A stretch of 27,526 bases of DNA from a virus: IMG/VR virus record IMGVR_UViG_3300006869_000080, positions 1-27,526 of that record; one strand, written 5' to 3'. Under the pieces are notes generated by a model. That model was not told where the DNA came from. It was given only the letters and a program-made list of their open reading frames with translations, and did not search any database. Below are positions 1-9,512 of this stretch, piece by piece. Each line of letters begins with the position of its first letter. Position 1 is the stretch's first letter. The position numbers and the translations under genes were made by a program.

Positions 1-1
1 G

Positions 2-946
2 CAACTAGCAGCAAAAAATCAAGCAATTGATTTAGAATACGATCTTTTAGCGCTACAAACAGATCTTGAAGCAACAAGACTTCGACGACTAGCTTTGGAA
101 CGATCAGAAGCATTAAGACAAAATAATCTAGATCCCTCTCAAGATTCTCTAGTTACAAGAACAAACGAAATGGCCGGCAGGCTAGAAACACAAGCAGACG
201 CTTATGGAGACACTGGTGAAGGCTCTATGAGAGATACTGCGAAAACTTTAGCAAGTTCCGAGGTGAGTGATGGACTTGCGGCTGCAAATGAACAGCTAGA
301 GATAATGAAGCAGAAATTAAATGATACTTTTGGAGACGGTGAGTTGAATGAGTACATGGCTAATATGCCTGATACTCTTACTTCAGGCTTCACAGATGCC
401 TTTATGTCTATTATGGATGGGACTAAATCAGTAAAACAAGCTTTTGGCGAGATGGCAAAAGCAATGATTGCCGACATTATGAGAATAATAATTAAACTTC
501 TTATTCAAAGAGCAATTATGGCAGCAATGGGAATGGCAGATGGTGGAGTTGCGTCCCCAAGCGGTCCAAAGATGAGATACGGTGGAATCGTCAAGCCACG
601 AGGTTACAGATATGGAGGCTATACAGAAGCACCTCAAATGGCAGCAATCGGAGGTGTCTTTAAAGGGCCGAATGCAGGGTATCCTGTAATCATGCACGGA
701 ACAGAAGCAGTAGTACCATTACCAAACGGCAGAGAAATACCTGTAGAGATGAAAGGTGGCGGTGGCCAAAATAATAATGTAACCGTAAATATTAGTATGG
801 ATAACTCTGGAGCTGGAAGCAGAACTCAAAGTAGCAACGGACAAGATGCAAATCAGTTAGGAACTGCAGTTGCAGCAGCGGTACAGAGAGAACTTCAAAA
901 TCAAAAAAGAGCAGGCGGCATTTTAAGCCCCTACGGAGCAGCGTAA
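2..946 (+). CDS. H: Tail tape measure protein, C-terminal part (lambda H-like), truncated by window start
   Basis: The reading frame is already open at base 2, so the true start lies upstream. An internal TTG at 95 is not a convincing start. About 314 residues are visible. The first part is Leu/Ala/Glu-rich and helical, as expected of a coiled-coil tape measure. It is followed by a segment (bases about 355-530) typical of the lambda tape-measure C-terminal family: a ...GFTDAFMSIMDGTKS... stretch, then a hydrophobic amphipathic stretch ending in alanines and methionines. The tail of the protein is Gly-rich and holds the HGTEAVVPLPNGREIPV-type sequence common near tape-measure ends. The family sets tail length inside the tube and helps DNA entry. 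The stop at 944-946 directly abuts the ATG of the next gene. The assignment is by family pattern; the length of the whole protein is unknown. Confidence 0.88.
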   Translation, partial: QLAAKNQAIDLEYDLLALQTDLEATRLRRLALERSEALRQNNLDPSQDSLVTRTNEMAGRLETQADAYGDTGEGSMRDTAKTLASSEVSDGLAAANEQLEIMKQKLNDTFGDGELNEYMANMPDTLTSGFTDAFMSIMDGTKSVKQAFGEMAKAMIADIMRIIIKLLIQRAIMAAMGMADGGVASPSGPKMRYGGIVKPRGYRYGGYTEAPQMAAIGGVFKGPNAGYPVIMHGTEAVVPLPNGREIPVEMKGGGGQNNNVTVNISMDNSGAGSRTQSSNGQDANQLGTAVAAAVQRELQNQKRAGGILSPYGAA

Positions 947-3900
947 ATGGCAGCAACAGTTTCAGCAGCAGCGCCTAGTAATCCAAGTGATGGAGATTTA
1001 TGGTTTGATAGCGTAAATCTTCGAATGTATATCTATTATGATGATGGAAATACTCAGCAATGGGTAATTACTGGCCCCACAGGATTAAAAGGTGAGACAG
1101 GAGACGCAGGACCCACAGGCCCCACCGGTACTTCAGGACCTGCTGGAGTAGCTGGACCTACTGGACCTCAAGGTCTTACAGGACCACAAGGACCACAAGG
1201 ACCACAAGGACCTATTGGTATAGGTACAACCGGCCCTCAAGGACCAGTTGGAGCTACCGGACCTACTGGGCCTAAAGGAGATAAAGGTGATACTGGGGCT
1301 ATTGGATTAACTGGGCCTCAAGGACCTATTGGACCCGATGGCCCTGTCGGGCCTCAAGGAGATAAAGGTGATGATGGCCCTCAAGGAGCTACTGGACCCG
1401 CAGGAGCTTCTGTAACTGGCCCTACTGGACCTACCGGCCCTCAAGGACCTGCTGGAAATGATGGTGCAGAAGGCCCAGAAGGCCCTCAAGGACCTGCTGG
1501 ACCTACTGGACCTACTGGACCTATTGGACCCGCGGGACCCACTGGGCCTATTGGATTAACTGGTCCCGCCGGACCTCAAGGACCGATAGGAAATGATGGG
1601 CCTCAAGGAGATACAGGAGATATAGGAGCTACTGGACCCGCAGGACCCACGGGCCCTGCTGGACCAACTGGACCTACGGGACCTGCTGGACCAACTGGAC
1701 CAATAGGAAGTACTGGCCCCGCCGGACCTCAAGGACCTCAAGGACCTGCCGGCCCAATAGGAAATGATGGCCCTCAAGGAGATACAGGCGAAACAGGAGC
1801 TACTGGACCTGCTGGACCTGCTGGACCTGTTGGTGCTACAGGAGCGACTGGACCTGCTGGACCAACTGGACCAATAGGAAATACTGGCCCTCAAGGACCT
1901 CAAGGACCTATTGGACCCACGGGTCCTACAGGAAATGATGGCCCTCAAGGACAAACGGGTGCTCAAGGCCCTGTGGGACCTCAAGGAGAGAAAGGGGATA
2001 CAGGAAATACTGGACCTACCGGACCTGTCGGACCTGCTGGGCCTACTGGTGCTACAGGTATTCAAGGCCCCGCCGGCCCTCAAGGACCTCAAGGAGCAGA
2101 TGGTCTAGATGGTGCTCAAGGTCCCGCCGGACCTGTAGGATTAACAGGGCCACAAGGTAATCAAGGGTTAGGATTTACTGGAGGTAGCTATACTGCTTCA
2201 ACAGGTATTGTAACCTTTAGCTCTGATGATGGTCTAGGATTTAGTACTGCAGATTTACGCGGTGATGGGAATAGAGGTATTTCTTCAGCAATAGTAGATG
2301 TAAATGATGATTTAATTCTTACTCTCGCAGATAGTACAACTATTAATGCCGGACCGGTGGTTGGACCCACAGGAGCGACAGGAGCGACAGGACCTACCGG
2401 CCCTGCTGGTACTAATGGAACAGGGTTTACTGGAGGTAGTTATACTGTTTCAACAGGAGTCGTAACGTTTACTTCTGATGATGGACTAGGTTTTAGCACA
2501 GGAGATTTACGTGGCGATGGAAATAGAGGTATTTCTTCAGCGACAGTAAATGCAAATGATGATTTAATTCTTACTCTTGCAGATAGTACAACTATTAATG
2601 CCGGAACAGTGGTAGGCCCGCAAGGGCCCACTGGTCCCACTGGTCCTACTGGCCCTACTGGGGCTACGGGACCTGCTGGAGCAGATGGTGCTGATGGAGT
2701 TGATGGAGCAGATGGTACTAATGGAACTGATGGCACCGGGTTTACTGGGGGCTCTTACGATATAAGTACAGGTACTGTAACATTTACTTCTGATGATGGA
2801 CTAGGTTTTAGCACAGGAGATTTACGCGGCGTAAATGGAGTAGATGGTGCTGATGGTGCTGATGGTGCAAGTTCAATTGTATTTGATGTCGAGCCTACTT
2901 ATACTAGTGGAACTCCTTCTGCTTTTTCTTTCTCAGGGGCAGGATTTCCCGTTGCAAGAACAAATCCTGATCTATATCTTCAAAAGGGTATAACATATTA
3001 TTTTGATCCGGGTGATTTTGACAGTTTAAGTCCTATTACCAGTTCAGACGGCTGGGCCTTTTCTAGCAGTAACTATATTACTTCTGCGGATAGTATAAAT
3101 GGTCAAACTTTTCCAGCCCAAGCGCATACAGATACACAGTTTGAAGGAAACTCACAAACTACAACTCAAGGTGTTTATGTATTTACAGCTGCAGGAGCGG
3201 GAAATTATGTAAGGCTTTATACAAAAACATACTTTCTGTTGTCTAGTAACTGGTATAGAAAAGCTTATACAGCTTCCCCTACTTTTAATGTAAAAGAAGG
3301 ATATGTACTTACTTGGGAAAAAATCAATTCTTATCATGAAAGAACTAGTGAAAAAGAAGTACGCGCACAATTTTGGCTAGTAGATATAACAAATGGAGGC
3401 TTTTATCGAGCCTATCCTCAAAATAGCGAAGGATACTACATTGGCACGAGTAGTTCTGCTACTTCGTATAGTTATACTTTTACAACCACAGGACAGTATC
3501 GGTGGGTAGCTCTTTTAGGAGTACTTGACCTTGGAAATAATTCAGGAGATTCTACAGAAGTCTATGCAGATTTTGGAAATTTTGAACTAAGCAGTGGACA
3601 TCCTTTATGGATTCAAAGTACTTCAGGGGCTTATGATGCGGCAAATGTTTTAGGGGCTACAGATGGAGTAACAAATAATGGAGCGGATAGAGATAGGGTT
3701 TCATTTACTGTACCTTTAGATGCTCCTTCTACTCTCTATTATGTGGACGAAAACCACTCCGCAATGGCAGGAACAATTTATACGAGTGATGCAGGGTCGG
3801 GCGGCAGTAGTTCTAGCATTACAGATGGAACTAGCACTTTAGATTTTGATTCTAATAATAACTTACGGTTAGATACTCATTTCCTTCCCTCAACCAGTGT

Positions 3901-4723
3901 AAGTTACGATTTAGGAAGTGCTACCCAAAAATGGAGATATTTGTACTTAGATAATAATACCATTTTTATGGGCGATCAAACTTTAAGCACAGATTCGTCA
4001 GGACAACTTGTTCTTGGCGAAACTATGGACTTTGGAGGTGAAGGCACAGGAGGAGTTGCTTATGTAGATTGGCAAACAGGAAATAAATTAGTTATACGAA
4101 CTAATGGGCCTGGAGCTCCAACAGAATCTCCTTTTAATGAAAAATTTGCATCAATTAAAAAAGATGATTCTTTCGAGCTGCTAACTGGTGCCGCGATATC
4201 TGGTGAAACTGATGCCAACGGCAACTTCCCAGCAAATACAACATTGAAAGCAACTGGCGCTGCCACTTTTACAGCAGTAAGTTTTGCAGGAGATCCTAAT
4301 TATTATTATGATTGGGAAATACCTGTTGATACAGTGCCCGGCTCAAATGTATATGTATATACTTTTAACTTAAAACGGTCTCCAATTTCGGAAGTCACCC
4401 AAATAATTAAAGCAGGCACAACTATAGATGCATCGGCTTTAACAGGGAATCTTCCTGCTTTAGGAATGTCAGGAAGCTTAATCCCGGATACAAATGCTCA
4501 ATATGATTTAGGGTCTGCTGAATATAAGATAAGACATTTATACTTGTCAGATAATACAATTTACTCTGATAGTGGAAATATAAAAGTAGCTCAACACCAA
4601 GCAGGAGGGGCACCCAGCACCTCTACTCGACTCATCTCTACAGCAAAGTTGAAAGAAATTGCAGCGGCTTCTCCAGATTATGGGGCTTTTCAAGCAGCTA
4701 TTGCAGCTCTTGAGGATAATTAA
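947..4723 (+). CDS. Collagen-like tail fibre protein (1258 aa)
   Basis: Starts directly after the tape-measure stop. Residues 1-42 form a small module with a PSDGD...Y.Y...W pattern. Residues 43 to about 407 are almost pure Gly-X-Y triplets rich in GPQ, GPT, GPA and GPI, with short breaks near GIGTTG and GASVTG. Three copies of a GFTGGSY...SDDGLGFST module follow (from about residues 408, 493 and 598), separated by shorter collagen tracts. Residues from about 645 to the end are a non-collagen Ser/Thr/Tyr-rich beta region with two YDLGS...YLYL-type motifs (about 986 and 1185) and a short Ala-rich helical C-terminus. Collagen tracts in phage fibres form trimeric rods. The role as a host-contact side fibre is inference, as is the idea that the N-terminal module anchors it. 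The place between tape measure and M is unusual for a lambda-type cluster. An AGGAG-led gene follows after 10 nt. Confidence 0.85.
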   Translation: MAATVSAAAPSNPSDGDLWFDSVNLRMYIYYDDGNTQQWVITGPTGLKGETGDAGPTGPTGTSGPAGVAGPTGPQGLTGPQGPQGPQGPIGIGTTGPQGPVGATGPTGPKGDKGDTGAIGLTGPQGPIGPDGPVGPQGDKGDDGPQGATGPAGASVTGPTGPTGPQGPAGNDGAEGPEGPQGPAGPTGPTGPIGPAGPTGPIGLTGPAGPQGPIGNDGPQGDTGDIGATGPAGPTGPAGPTGPTGPAGPTGPIGSTGPAGPQGPQGPAGPIGNDGPQGDTGETGATGPAGPAGPVGATGATGPAGPTGPIGNTGPQGPQGPIGPTGPTGNDGPQGQTGAQGPVGPQGEKGDTGNTGPTGPVGPAGPTGATGIQGPAGPQGPQGADGLDGAQGPAGPVGLTGPQGNQGLGFTGGSYTASTGIVTFSSDDGLGFSTADLRGDGNRGISSAIVDVNDDLILTLADSTTINAGPVVGPTGATGATGPTGPAGTNGTGFTGGSYTVSTGVVTFTSDDGLGFSTGDLRGDGNRGISSATVNANDDLILTLADSTTINAGTVVGPQGPTGPTGPTGPTGATGPAGADGADGVDGADGTNGTDGTGFTGGSYDISTGTVTFTSDDGLGFSTGDLRGVNGVDGADGADGASSIVFDVEPTYTSGTPSAFSFSGAGFPVARTNPDLYLQKGITYYFDPGDFDSLSPITSSDGWAFSSSNYITSADSINGQTFPAQAHTDTQFEGNSQTTTQGVYVFTAAGAGNYVRLYTKTYFLLSSNWYRKAYTASPTFNVKEGYVLTWEKINSYHERTSEKEVRAQFWLVDITNGGFYRAYPQNSEGYYIGTSSSATSYSYTFTTTGQYRWVALLGVLDLGNNSGDSTEVYADFGNFELSSGHPLWIQSTSGAYDAANVLGATDGVTNNGADRDRVSFTVPLDAPSTLYYVDENHSAMAGTIYTSDAGSGGSSSSITDGTSTLDFDSNNNLRLDTHFLPSTSVSYDLGSATQKWRYLYLDNNTIFMGDQTLSTDSSGQLVLGETMDFGGEGTGGVAYVDWQTGNKLVIRTNGPGAPTESPFNEKFASIKKDDSFELLTGAAISGETDANGNFPANTTLKATGAATFTAVSFAGDPNYYYDWEIPVDTVPGSNVYVYTFNLKRSPISEVTQIIKAGTTIDASALTGNLPALGMSGSLIPDTNAQYDLGSAEYKIRHLYLSDNTIYSDSGNIKVAQHQAGGAPSTSTRLISTAKLKEIAAASPDYGAFQAAIAALEDN
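1073..2160 (+). repeat. Collagen-coding Gly-X-Y tract
   Basis: Roughly 120 consecutive triplets begin with a GGN codon, with only a few interruptions. At the DNA level this gives many short imperfect direct repeats of GGACCT/CAAGGA type (for example three successive copies of GGACCACAA near 1182-1210). Codons for Gly and Pro vary (GGA/GGC/GGT, CCT/CCC), so the tract is degenerate rather than a clean satellite. Such tracts can expand or contract by slippage or recombination. It is coding repeat, not a CRISPR or intergenic array. Confidence 0.9.
2170..2832 (+). repeat. Three-copy [16 protein letters not shown] module in the collagen-like fibre
   Basis: Copies start near 2170, 2422 and 2738. 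Copies 1 and 2 (about 250 nt apart) match closely at DNA level over nearly 200 nt, including the encoded [17 protein letters not shown] segment, and each is followed by a short Gly-X-Y stretch. Copy 3 is shortened: it keeps the first part through the DLRG residues, then passes into [11 protein letters not shown]. The layout reads as tandem duplication of a beta module plus collagen linker. Confidence 0.85.
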
Positions 4724-4733
4724 GGAGACTTAA

Positions 4734-5261
4734 ATGGCAGCAGATTTCCCAGGTAGTCCTTCAAATGGCGATACTTATACATACAATGGAGTAACATATG
4801 TATATAATGCCGTAATAGGAGCATGGAGCATTGATCCCGGGACTGCAGGAGGGACATCCTCTTATGGAGAGATATTTATACTAAAAGTTCCTGCAGATGC
4901 TATATCTGGAGGAGTTCCTCTTACAGATTCTTTCTATACTTTTGATAGGGGTTTAAGTAGGGCTTCAAATTTTAATATTTTGACCGCAAAATTTGGAGAT
5001 GGATATGAACAAAGAGCTATAGATGGAACAAACTCTAAAAGAGATATGTTTGGAGTATCTTTTTCTAATAGAACTAAAGAAGATATTAATCTTATAGCAA
5101 AGTTTCTAGATGTACATCAAGCAAAAAACTTTGATATAATTATTCCAGAGTATGATGGAAATCAAACTATAAAAGTAGTGTGTGAGGGATATAATATAAA
5201 ATATTTGTACCATAGTTATCATTCTCTAACCGCAGAATTTAGACGAGTTTATGAACCATGA
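4734..5261 (+). CDS. M: Minor tail protein M-like, with extra N-terminal module (175 aa)
   Basis: AGGAG at 4723-4727 supports the ATG. Residues from about 80 to the end match the lambda M minor-tail family: FGDGYEQ at 87-93 followed by a G.N motif, a beta-alpha-beta core (KEDINLIAKFLDVHQAKNFD), an aromatic/Pro segment and a closing ...TAEFRRVYEP. In lambda, M works at the tail tip after H and before L. Lambda M is about 109 residues, so this protein is roughly 60 residues longer at the front. The extra part (1-40) has a PSNGD.Y.Y...Y.Y...W pattern resembling the start of the upstream collagen-like fibre. Its stop overlaps the next start by 4 nt (ATGA), suggesting translational coupling to the L-like gene. 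The M assignment is by motif and gene order. Confidence 0.87.
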   Translation: MAADFPGSPSNGDTYTYNGVTYVYNAVIGAWSIDPGTAGGTSSYGEIFILKVPADAISGGVPLTDSFYTFDRGLSRASNFNILTAKFGDGYEQRAIDGTNSKRDMFGVSFSNRTKEDINLIAKFLDVHQAKNFDIIIPEYDGNQTIKVVCEGYNIKYLYHSYHSLTAEFRRVYEP

Positions 5262-7981
5262 GTCAATTTGATTATTACATTGAGTTAAATAGTCCCGGGT
5301 ATGTTCCCCCGACTACAGATGTATCTGATAACTACGCAATTATTGCAAAAGTCGGAGACACTATCAATGTACAAACAGAATACACAGGAACTGAAGGCGC
5401 TATTGTTAAAGAAATACGTTATGTACGTTCTCCTAACTCAGATCCTACAGCTAATGATCCAGATCCAGATCCTCCGTGGTTAGATCATAATGAGAAAGAT
5501 AAAACTTGGACTTATACCAATTTTGATAATAATGATCATTATGCTAGGTGGTACTTTTTTACTGCTGCAACTACGGGAAATGAGTTAACTACTAAAGCGC
5601 AAGCTTCTGTTAGAATTTTATGGCTTCCTTCTACTCTTGGCTGGGATGGTAATTCTGCAGGAACTAGTATTCTTCAGGGAGCTAGTGGAACTATTAATAT
5701 ATCTGCCCCTACCAGTCTTGTTCCTTATGTAGCAGGTACTTGGACTCCTTATCATGTTTCTGATGCTCCTGTAGCTACTCCTGAAACTTTTCAGTGGAGA
5801 ATTGTAAGTGGAGGCGGCTCAAATACTTTAATCGATCCTAGTTATTTTGTAAATACGAGCGGGCAAGTATCTATAACAAGCACTACTACTGCTGTACAAA
5901 TTCAACCAACTGCATCGTGTCCTCCAGGAAGATATTTTCTAAAACTTCATCATTATAATACTACTCCGCAATTTGTTAATGGAACTGCTTCTGCCTCTAC
6001 TACTGGGGGCTGGAATACTTTTATTGATGAAATTACTTTTGAGGTAGAAGAGTATGTACCCCCCAATGTTGCTGCAACTGGCACAGTTACAATTGATGGA
6101 AATCAAGTAGGATTTGGATATGAGTTTTCTCATACGGAAAATATTGCAGACAGTAACGGACTAGGTACTTTTGAATATCAATGGAATAGAAACGGCTACC
6201 CCATAACAGGAGCAAATGCAGCTACATATACAACAGTTGCTTATGACTTAGGAACTTCTTTATCTTTAACAATTAGTTTTACAGACGGAGATGGATACAG
6301 TGAGTTCATAACTAGTAATTCTCTAGCTATTTCAGCATTTCCACCCGGAGGAGGAGACGACGAAAATACCGGCGCACCCTCCATATATTCTCTAACATTA
6401 ACTCCTGATATTTTAAATTATAATGACTTTTTAGTATATAAAAAGGATGTAATTAGGGTAATTTTAGAAAATGATCCAAATGATCCGTATAGAGTAATAG
6501 ATGTTATAAGTACTACAAATGCAGATGTTTCTCCCTTAACGGGAACAACTATTACTTATTTTGATATCACTTTTCTTAACAGTACTGAAGAATCAACATT
6601 CGAAGTTGAATTTAGATCAAACTCTAATCCCACATTTAGCCCTTCTTCAAGCTATACTTGGACTATTAGTGGATATGTTCAAAAGGATGGCAGACTAAAT
6701 TTAATAGAGGTAGTACAAGATCAGGATATTGGAGATAATTTTATTGAATTATTTGAAATTCAATTACCTTCAGGAAACATGGCATTTTTGTACAATGGAT
6801 TCGACGAGAGCTCTTTAGACAATATATATTTTCCAGACTCCAAAGGATCTGTACTAAATGAATATGTAGCTATGCCTATAATGATAGAAGGTATAGATGT
6901 TAAAAGTAGCGGAGCTTCCTCAAGACCCACTTTAACTTTAGCAAATATACCTGGAATTGCAAGAACCGTTATGAATGACGGAGATGGTACAAGAGACGAA
7001 GAATTACTTATAAATATTTTAGAGTCTGAAGGTATTTTTAGTGCTCAAGATCTAGTAGGTAGCAAAGTAACATACAGAACTACACTATTAAAGTATACTT
7101 ACAATGAAGGACAGCTGCCTGAACGCCCTACAGAATTTCCAAAAGCTTCCTATTATATAAATAGAGTAGCTCAAGAAACAGGACCTTTAATGGCTTTAGA
7201 ACTTGCCAGTCCTTTAGATCTGGAAGGGTTTAAACTACCTAACAGGTATATTATTGGTAAATACTGTCCTTGGAAGTATCAGGGCTTTTTTGAAAATGGT
7301 CAAGGAGGGTGCACCTTTCCTTTAAATAGTAGAGGTAACTTATTTTTTGATGAAAATGATGAGTTAATAGTAGGTGCAGCAACATTTCCTGACTGGAGCC
7401 CAACAACATCCTATGTAGAGGGCGACAGAGTAAAAACTATTACTGGAGCAAGCGCAGTATATATTCCTACAACTTATAATAGTAAAGTAGTCAAAAATGC
7501 TAATGCTGGAGATTTTGATTTATATATTGCGTACAATAGAGACTGGATGGAAGCTGACGATGCGGCACAGATACTAGCAAAAATAAATAATTATTATTTA
7601 ATACCTAGTACTTTAAATTCTCCAGGTCTTGTAACTAATGTTACACTTACTCCCGGGATGACCTCTGGTAATACTGTTTTATCATATGAATATAAAATTA
7701 CATTTAGTCGTGCATTTCTTGGCCCGATACTAAAAGGTACTGAAATAAGTTTTACTGATGGTTATAATGGAGATGGATATATAAGAATTTGGGAGGCAAC
7801 TAATCCGAGCAAGGGTAGAAATCCAAATACTCAAAAAGGCGTTTGGAAGAGAATAGATGTTTGTGGAAAACGAGTAAACTCTTGTAAAGTTCGGTTTCAA
7901 GCAACTAGTACCCCTGGAGTTTTAGACACTTATTTGCCTCTTCCTTTTGGCGGATTTATAGGAACAAATAAATTTAAATGA
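5258..7981 (+). CDS. L: Minor tail protein L-like with large Ig-like N-terminal extension (907 aa)
   Basis: The C-terminal part (from about residue 475) is L-like. It has a beta-rich start (DGRLNLIEV), IEGIDVKSSG...RPTLTLANI, then YCPWKY, GGCTFPL, CGKRVNSCKVRF and a closing LPFGGF. Four cysteines (670, 685, 869, 876) match the Fe-S-ligating pattern known in lambda L, including six residues between the last two. L proteins form part of the tail hub. Two features are odd. Lambda L is about 232 residues, while here some 470 residues precede the core; around 274-360 these carry an Ig/adhesin-type repeat (FEYQWNRNGYPITGANAATY). Also, about 180 residues lie between cysteines two and three. The stop overlaps the next gene by ATGA. 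The core call is firm; the role of the extension in surface contact is inference. Confidence 0.87.
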   Translation: MSQFDYYIELNSPGYVPPTTDVSDNYAIIAKVGDTINVQTEYTGTEGAIVKEIRYVRSPNSDPTANDPDPDPPWLDHNEKDKTWTYTNFDNNDHYARWYFFTAATTGNELTTKAQASVRILWLPSTLGWDGNSAGTSILQGASGTINISAPTSLVPYVAGTWTPYHVSDAPVATPETFQWRIVSGGGSNTLIDPSYFVNTSGQVSITSTTTAVQIQPTASCPPGRYFLKLHHYNTTPQFVNGTASASTTGGWNTFIDEITFEVEEYVPPNVAATGTVTIDGNQVGFGYEFSHTENIADSNGLGTFEYQWNRNGYPITGANAATYTTVAYDLGTSLSLTISFTDGDGYSEFITSNSLAISAFPPGGGDDENTGAPSIYSLTLTPDILNYNDFLVYKKDVIRVILENDPNDPYRVIDVISTTNADVSPLTGTTITYFDITFLNSTEESTFEVEFRSNSNPTFSPSSSYTWTISGYVQKDGRLNLIEVVQDQDIGDNFIELFEIQLPSGNMAFLYNGFDESSLDNIYFPDSKGSVLNEYVAMPIMIEGIDVKSSGASSRPTLTLANIPGIARTVMNDGDGTRDEELLINILESEGIFSAQDLVGSKVTYRTTLLKYTYNEGQLPERPTEFPKASYYINRVAQETGPLMALELASPLDLEGFKLPNRYIIGKYCPWKYQGFFENGQGGCTFPLNSRGNLFFDENDELIVGAATFPDWSPTTSYVEGDRVKTITGASAVYIPTTYNSKVVKNANAGDFDLYIAYNRDWMEADDAAQILAKINNYYLIPSTLNSPGLVTNVTLTPGMTSGNTVLSYEYKITFSRAFLGPILKGTEISFTDGYNGDGYIRIWEATNPSKGRNPNTQKGVWKRIDVCGKRVNSCKVRFQATSTPGVLDTYLPLPFGGFIGTNKFK

Positions 7982-8670
7982 TAGATGAAATACAAGAACA
8001 TTTTGCAAAAGAATATCCTAAAGAAGGCTGCGGAATTATAGGAATTGTTGAAGGAAAAAAACAATGGTTTCCCTGTAAAAATATTGCTACAAATAATCAA
8101 GATTTTATAATGTGTTCAAAAGATTATTTAAATGTAATTAAAAAAGCAGATATTTTAGGAATAGTTCATAACCATATAAATACTAGTAATGAACCTAGTG
8201 AATCTGATATAAACGGATGTAACAGTACGGGAATACCTTACTATATTTTTGATTCGGAAATGAATTTAAATATAGTAGAACCAACCACAAAAGCATTTCC
8301 TTTAATAGGTAGAGAATATAAATTTGGAGTAATGGATTGTTTCGAAGCTATTAGAGACTATTTAAAAACTCAAAATATAGAAATCCCTCCTAGAGCTTTG
8401 TTTGAAGAAAATTGGTGGAAGAAAGAAGATTTAAATTATTTTACTGATGATATGGCAAAGCAATGGGGAGGAAAACGCGTAGATAAAAAAGAATTACAGA
8501 TAAATGATGTATTAATTTTTCAAATGGAGTCAGATGTACCAAATCATTGCGGAGTTTATATAGGCAAGGATATGTTTTTTCACCATGCAGTACATCGTCT
8601 TTCTTGCCGAGAATCTTTGTTTCCAAGATGGGCCCCCACAATTGTAGGAGTTTATAGATATGATGCGTAA
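7978..8670 (+). CDS. K: Tail assembly protein K-like: JAMM peptidase domain plus NlpC/P60 domain (230 aa)
   Basis: Two catalytic domains are visible. Residues 1 to about 100 are a JAB/MPN fold with the complete JAMM metal site: Glu16 upstream, then His64-x-His66, seven residues, Ser74, two residues, Asp77. Residues from about 110 onward are NlpC/P60-like, with Cys121 in FGVMDC and His190 in NHCGVYIG, followed by the FFHHAVHRLSCRESL segment typical of lambda K relatives. Members of the family sit in or near the tail tip. The NlpC/P60 half is thought to cut peptidoglycan peptides during DNA entry, and the JAMM half may process a tail protein. Length fits the family. All expected catalytic residues are present, so both domains may be active. 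Start and stop overlap both neighbours. Confidence 0.93.
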   Translation: MIDEIQEHFAKEYPKEGCGIIGIVEGKKQWFPCKNIATNNQDFIMCSKDYLNVIKKADILGIVHNHINTSNEPSESDINGCNSTGIPYYIFDSEMNLNIVEPTTKAFPLIGREYKFGVMDCFEAIRDYLKTQNIEIPPRALFEENWWKKEDLNYFTDDMAKQWGGKRVDKKELQINDVLIFQMESDVPNHCGVYIGKDMFFHHAVHRLSCRESLFPRWAPTIVGVYRYDA

Positions 8671-9496
8671 AATATATTTAGAAGGGGATATAGGCGAAAA
8701 GTTCGGAAAAGAATTTACTATGGACGTATCTTCTTTCCAAGATGTTGTTAAATGCCTTGATTGTAATTTTCCAGAGCTTCGTCCATATTTAATAGAATCT
8801 TCGGAAAAAGGTATAGAATTTGTTTGCGAAGTAGATGATACACCTATTACTGATGAGACCGAGCTTTTGCTTCACTATGATACAGGCGCAATGACAATTC
8901 GTGCTATACCAGCAGGTTCTGGAGGAGTTGTAAAAGCAATTGTAGGCTTCTTGATGGTAGCACTTTTATTCGTTCCAGGAATGCAGTTTTTAGGGGCGGC
9001 AGCAGGAAAAACATTATTTGCAACCGTTATGGCAGGAGGAGCTAGTGGATTAGCAATAGGTGCTGCTTTAGGACTTGCAGTTCTTGGGGGAGCACTTTTA
9101 ATGCAGGGATTAACTGAAATGATGATGCCTGATCCTGCGACAGATAATGGTGGCGCATCAAAAGAGGATACTTATCTTTTTCAGGGGTCGGGACAAGTAA
9201 TTGCTGAAGGAGATCCTGTCCCGGTGCTTTACGGGCAGTTAAGAATATCAGGGAGGCCAATTAGTTTTCAAACTGCTAATGCAGCTGCTGTATTTGTTCA
9301 TAGAGACCCTTTAAACGCTGCCACACCAAATACCGATAATACAAATGAGGAAGGCACAGATAATTATAACGGAAATACAGATGGCGGCAATGGCGGAGGA
9401 ACTGATGGAGGGGGTGATGGTGGAGATACTCAACCGACCCGTCCACCCAGTGGGCCTGATTTGGACCGAAGTATTATTCCAAGATTTGAGTATTAA
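8660..9496 (+). CDS. I: Tail assembly protein I-like (278 aa)
   Basis: Overlaps the end of the K-like gene by 11 nt. The start could be the first or second of two adjacent ATGs. Residues 1-85 are a small ubiquitin-like beta-grasp fold (KIYLEGDIGEKFGKEF ... IRAIPAGSGG). Two Gly/Ala-rich hydrophobic segments follow at about 90-110 and 120-150, then a conserved DPVPVLYGQLRISG stretch, a Gly/Asn/Asp linker (about 222-258) and a charged end (DRSIIPRFEY). This order is that of lambda I and its relatives, which are needed to assemble the tail tip between K and J. The exact biochemical role in the family is not settled. The hydrophobic segments could interact with the host membrane; that is inference. 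Confidence 0.88.
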   Translation: MMRKIYLEGDIGEKFGKEFTMDVSSFQDVVKCLDCNFPELRPYLIESSEKGIEFVCEVDDTPITDETELLLHYDTGAMTIRAIPAGSGGVVKAIVGFLMVALLFVPGMQFLGAAAGKTLFATVMAGGASGLAIGAALGLAVLGGALLMQGLTEMMMPDPATDNGGASKEDTYLFQGSGQVIAEGDPVPVLYGQLRISGRPISFQTANAAAVFVHRDPLNAATPNTDNTNEEGTDNYNGNTDGGNGGGTDGGGDGGDTQPTRPPSGPDLDRSIIPRFEY

Positions 9497-9512
9497 GTAA
9501 AGGAGTAAATTT

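Noticed and set aside
95-97. TTG at 95 as the start of the first gene
   Set aside because: The frame is open to the window edge with the same helical composition upstream, so the gene is truncated rather than starting here.
1307-2092. Open minus-strand frames rich in Ser and Arg opposite the collagen tract
   Set aside because: They are the mechanical reverse complement of Gly-Pro codons (TCC/AGG). Composition is low-complexity, with no ribosome site, and they sit opposite a clear gene.
1911-2108. Plus-strand 65-aa frame within the collagen tract
   Set aside because: Out-of-frame reading of the same Gly-X-Y repeats, with no start signal.
1073-2160. Possible CRISPR-like or satellite repeat array
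   Set aside because: Units are 9-nt codon-triplet repeats in frame with a long protein. There are no uniform repeats with unique spacers.
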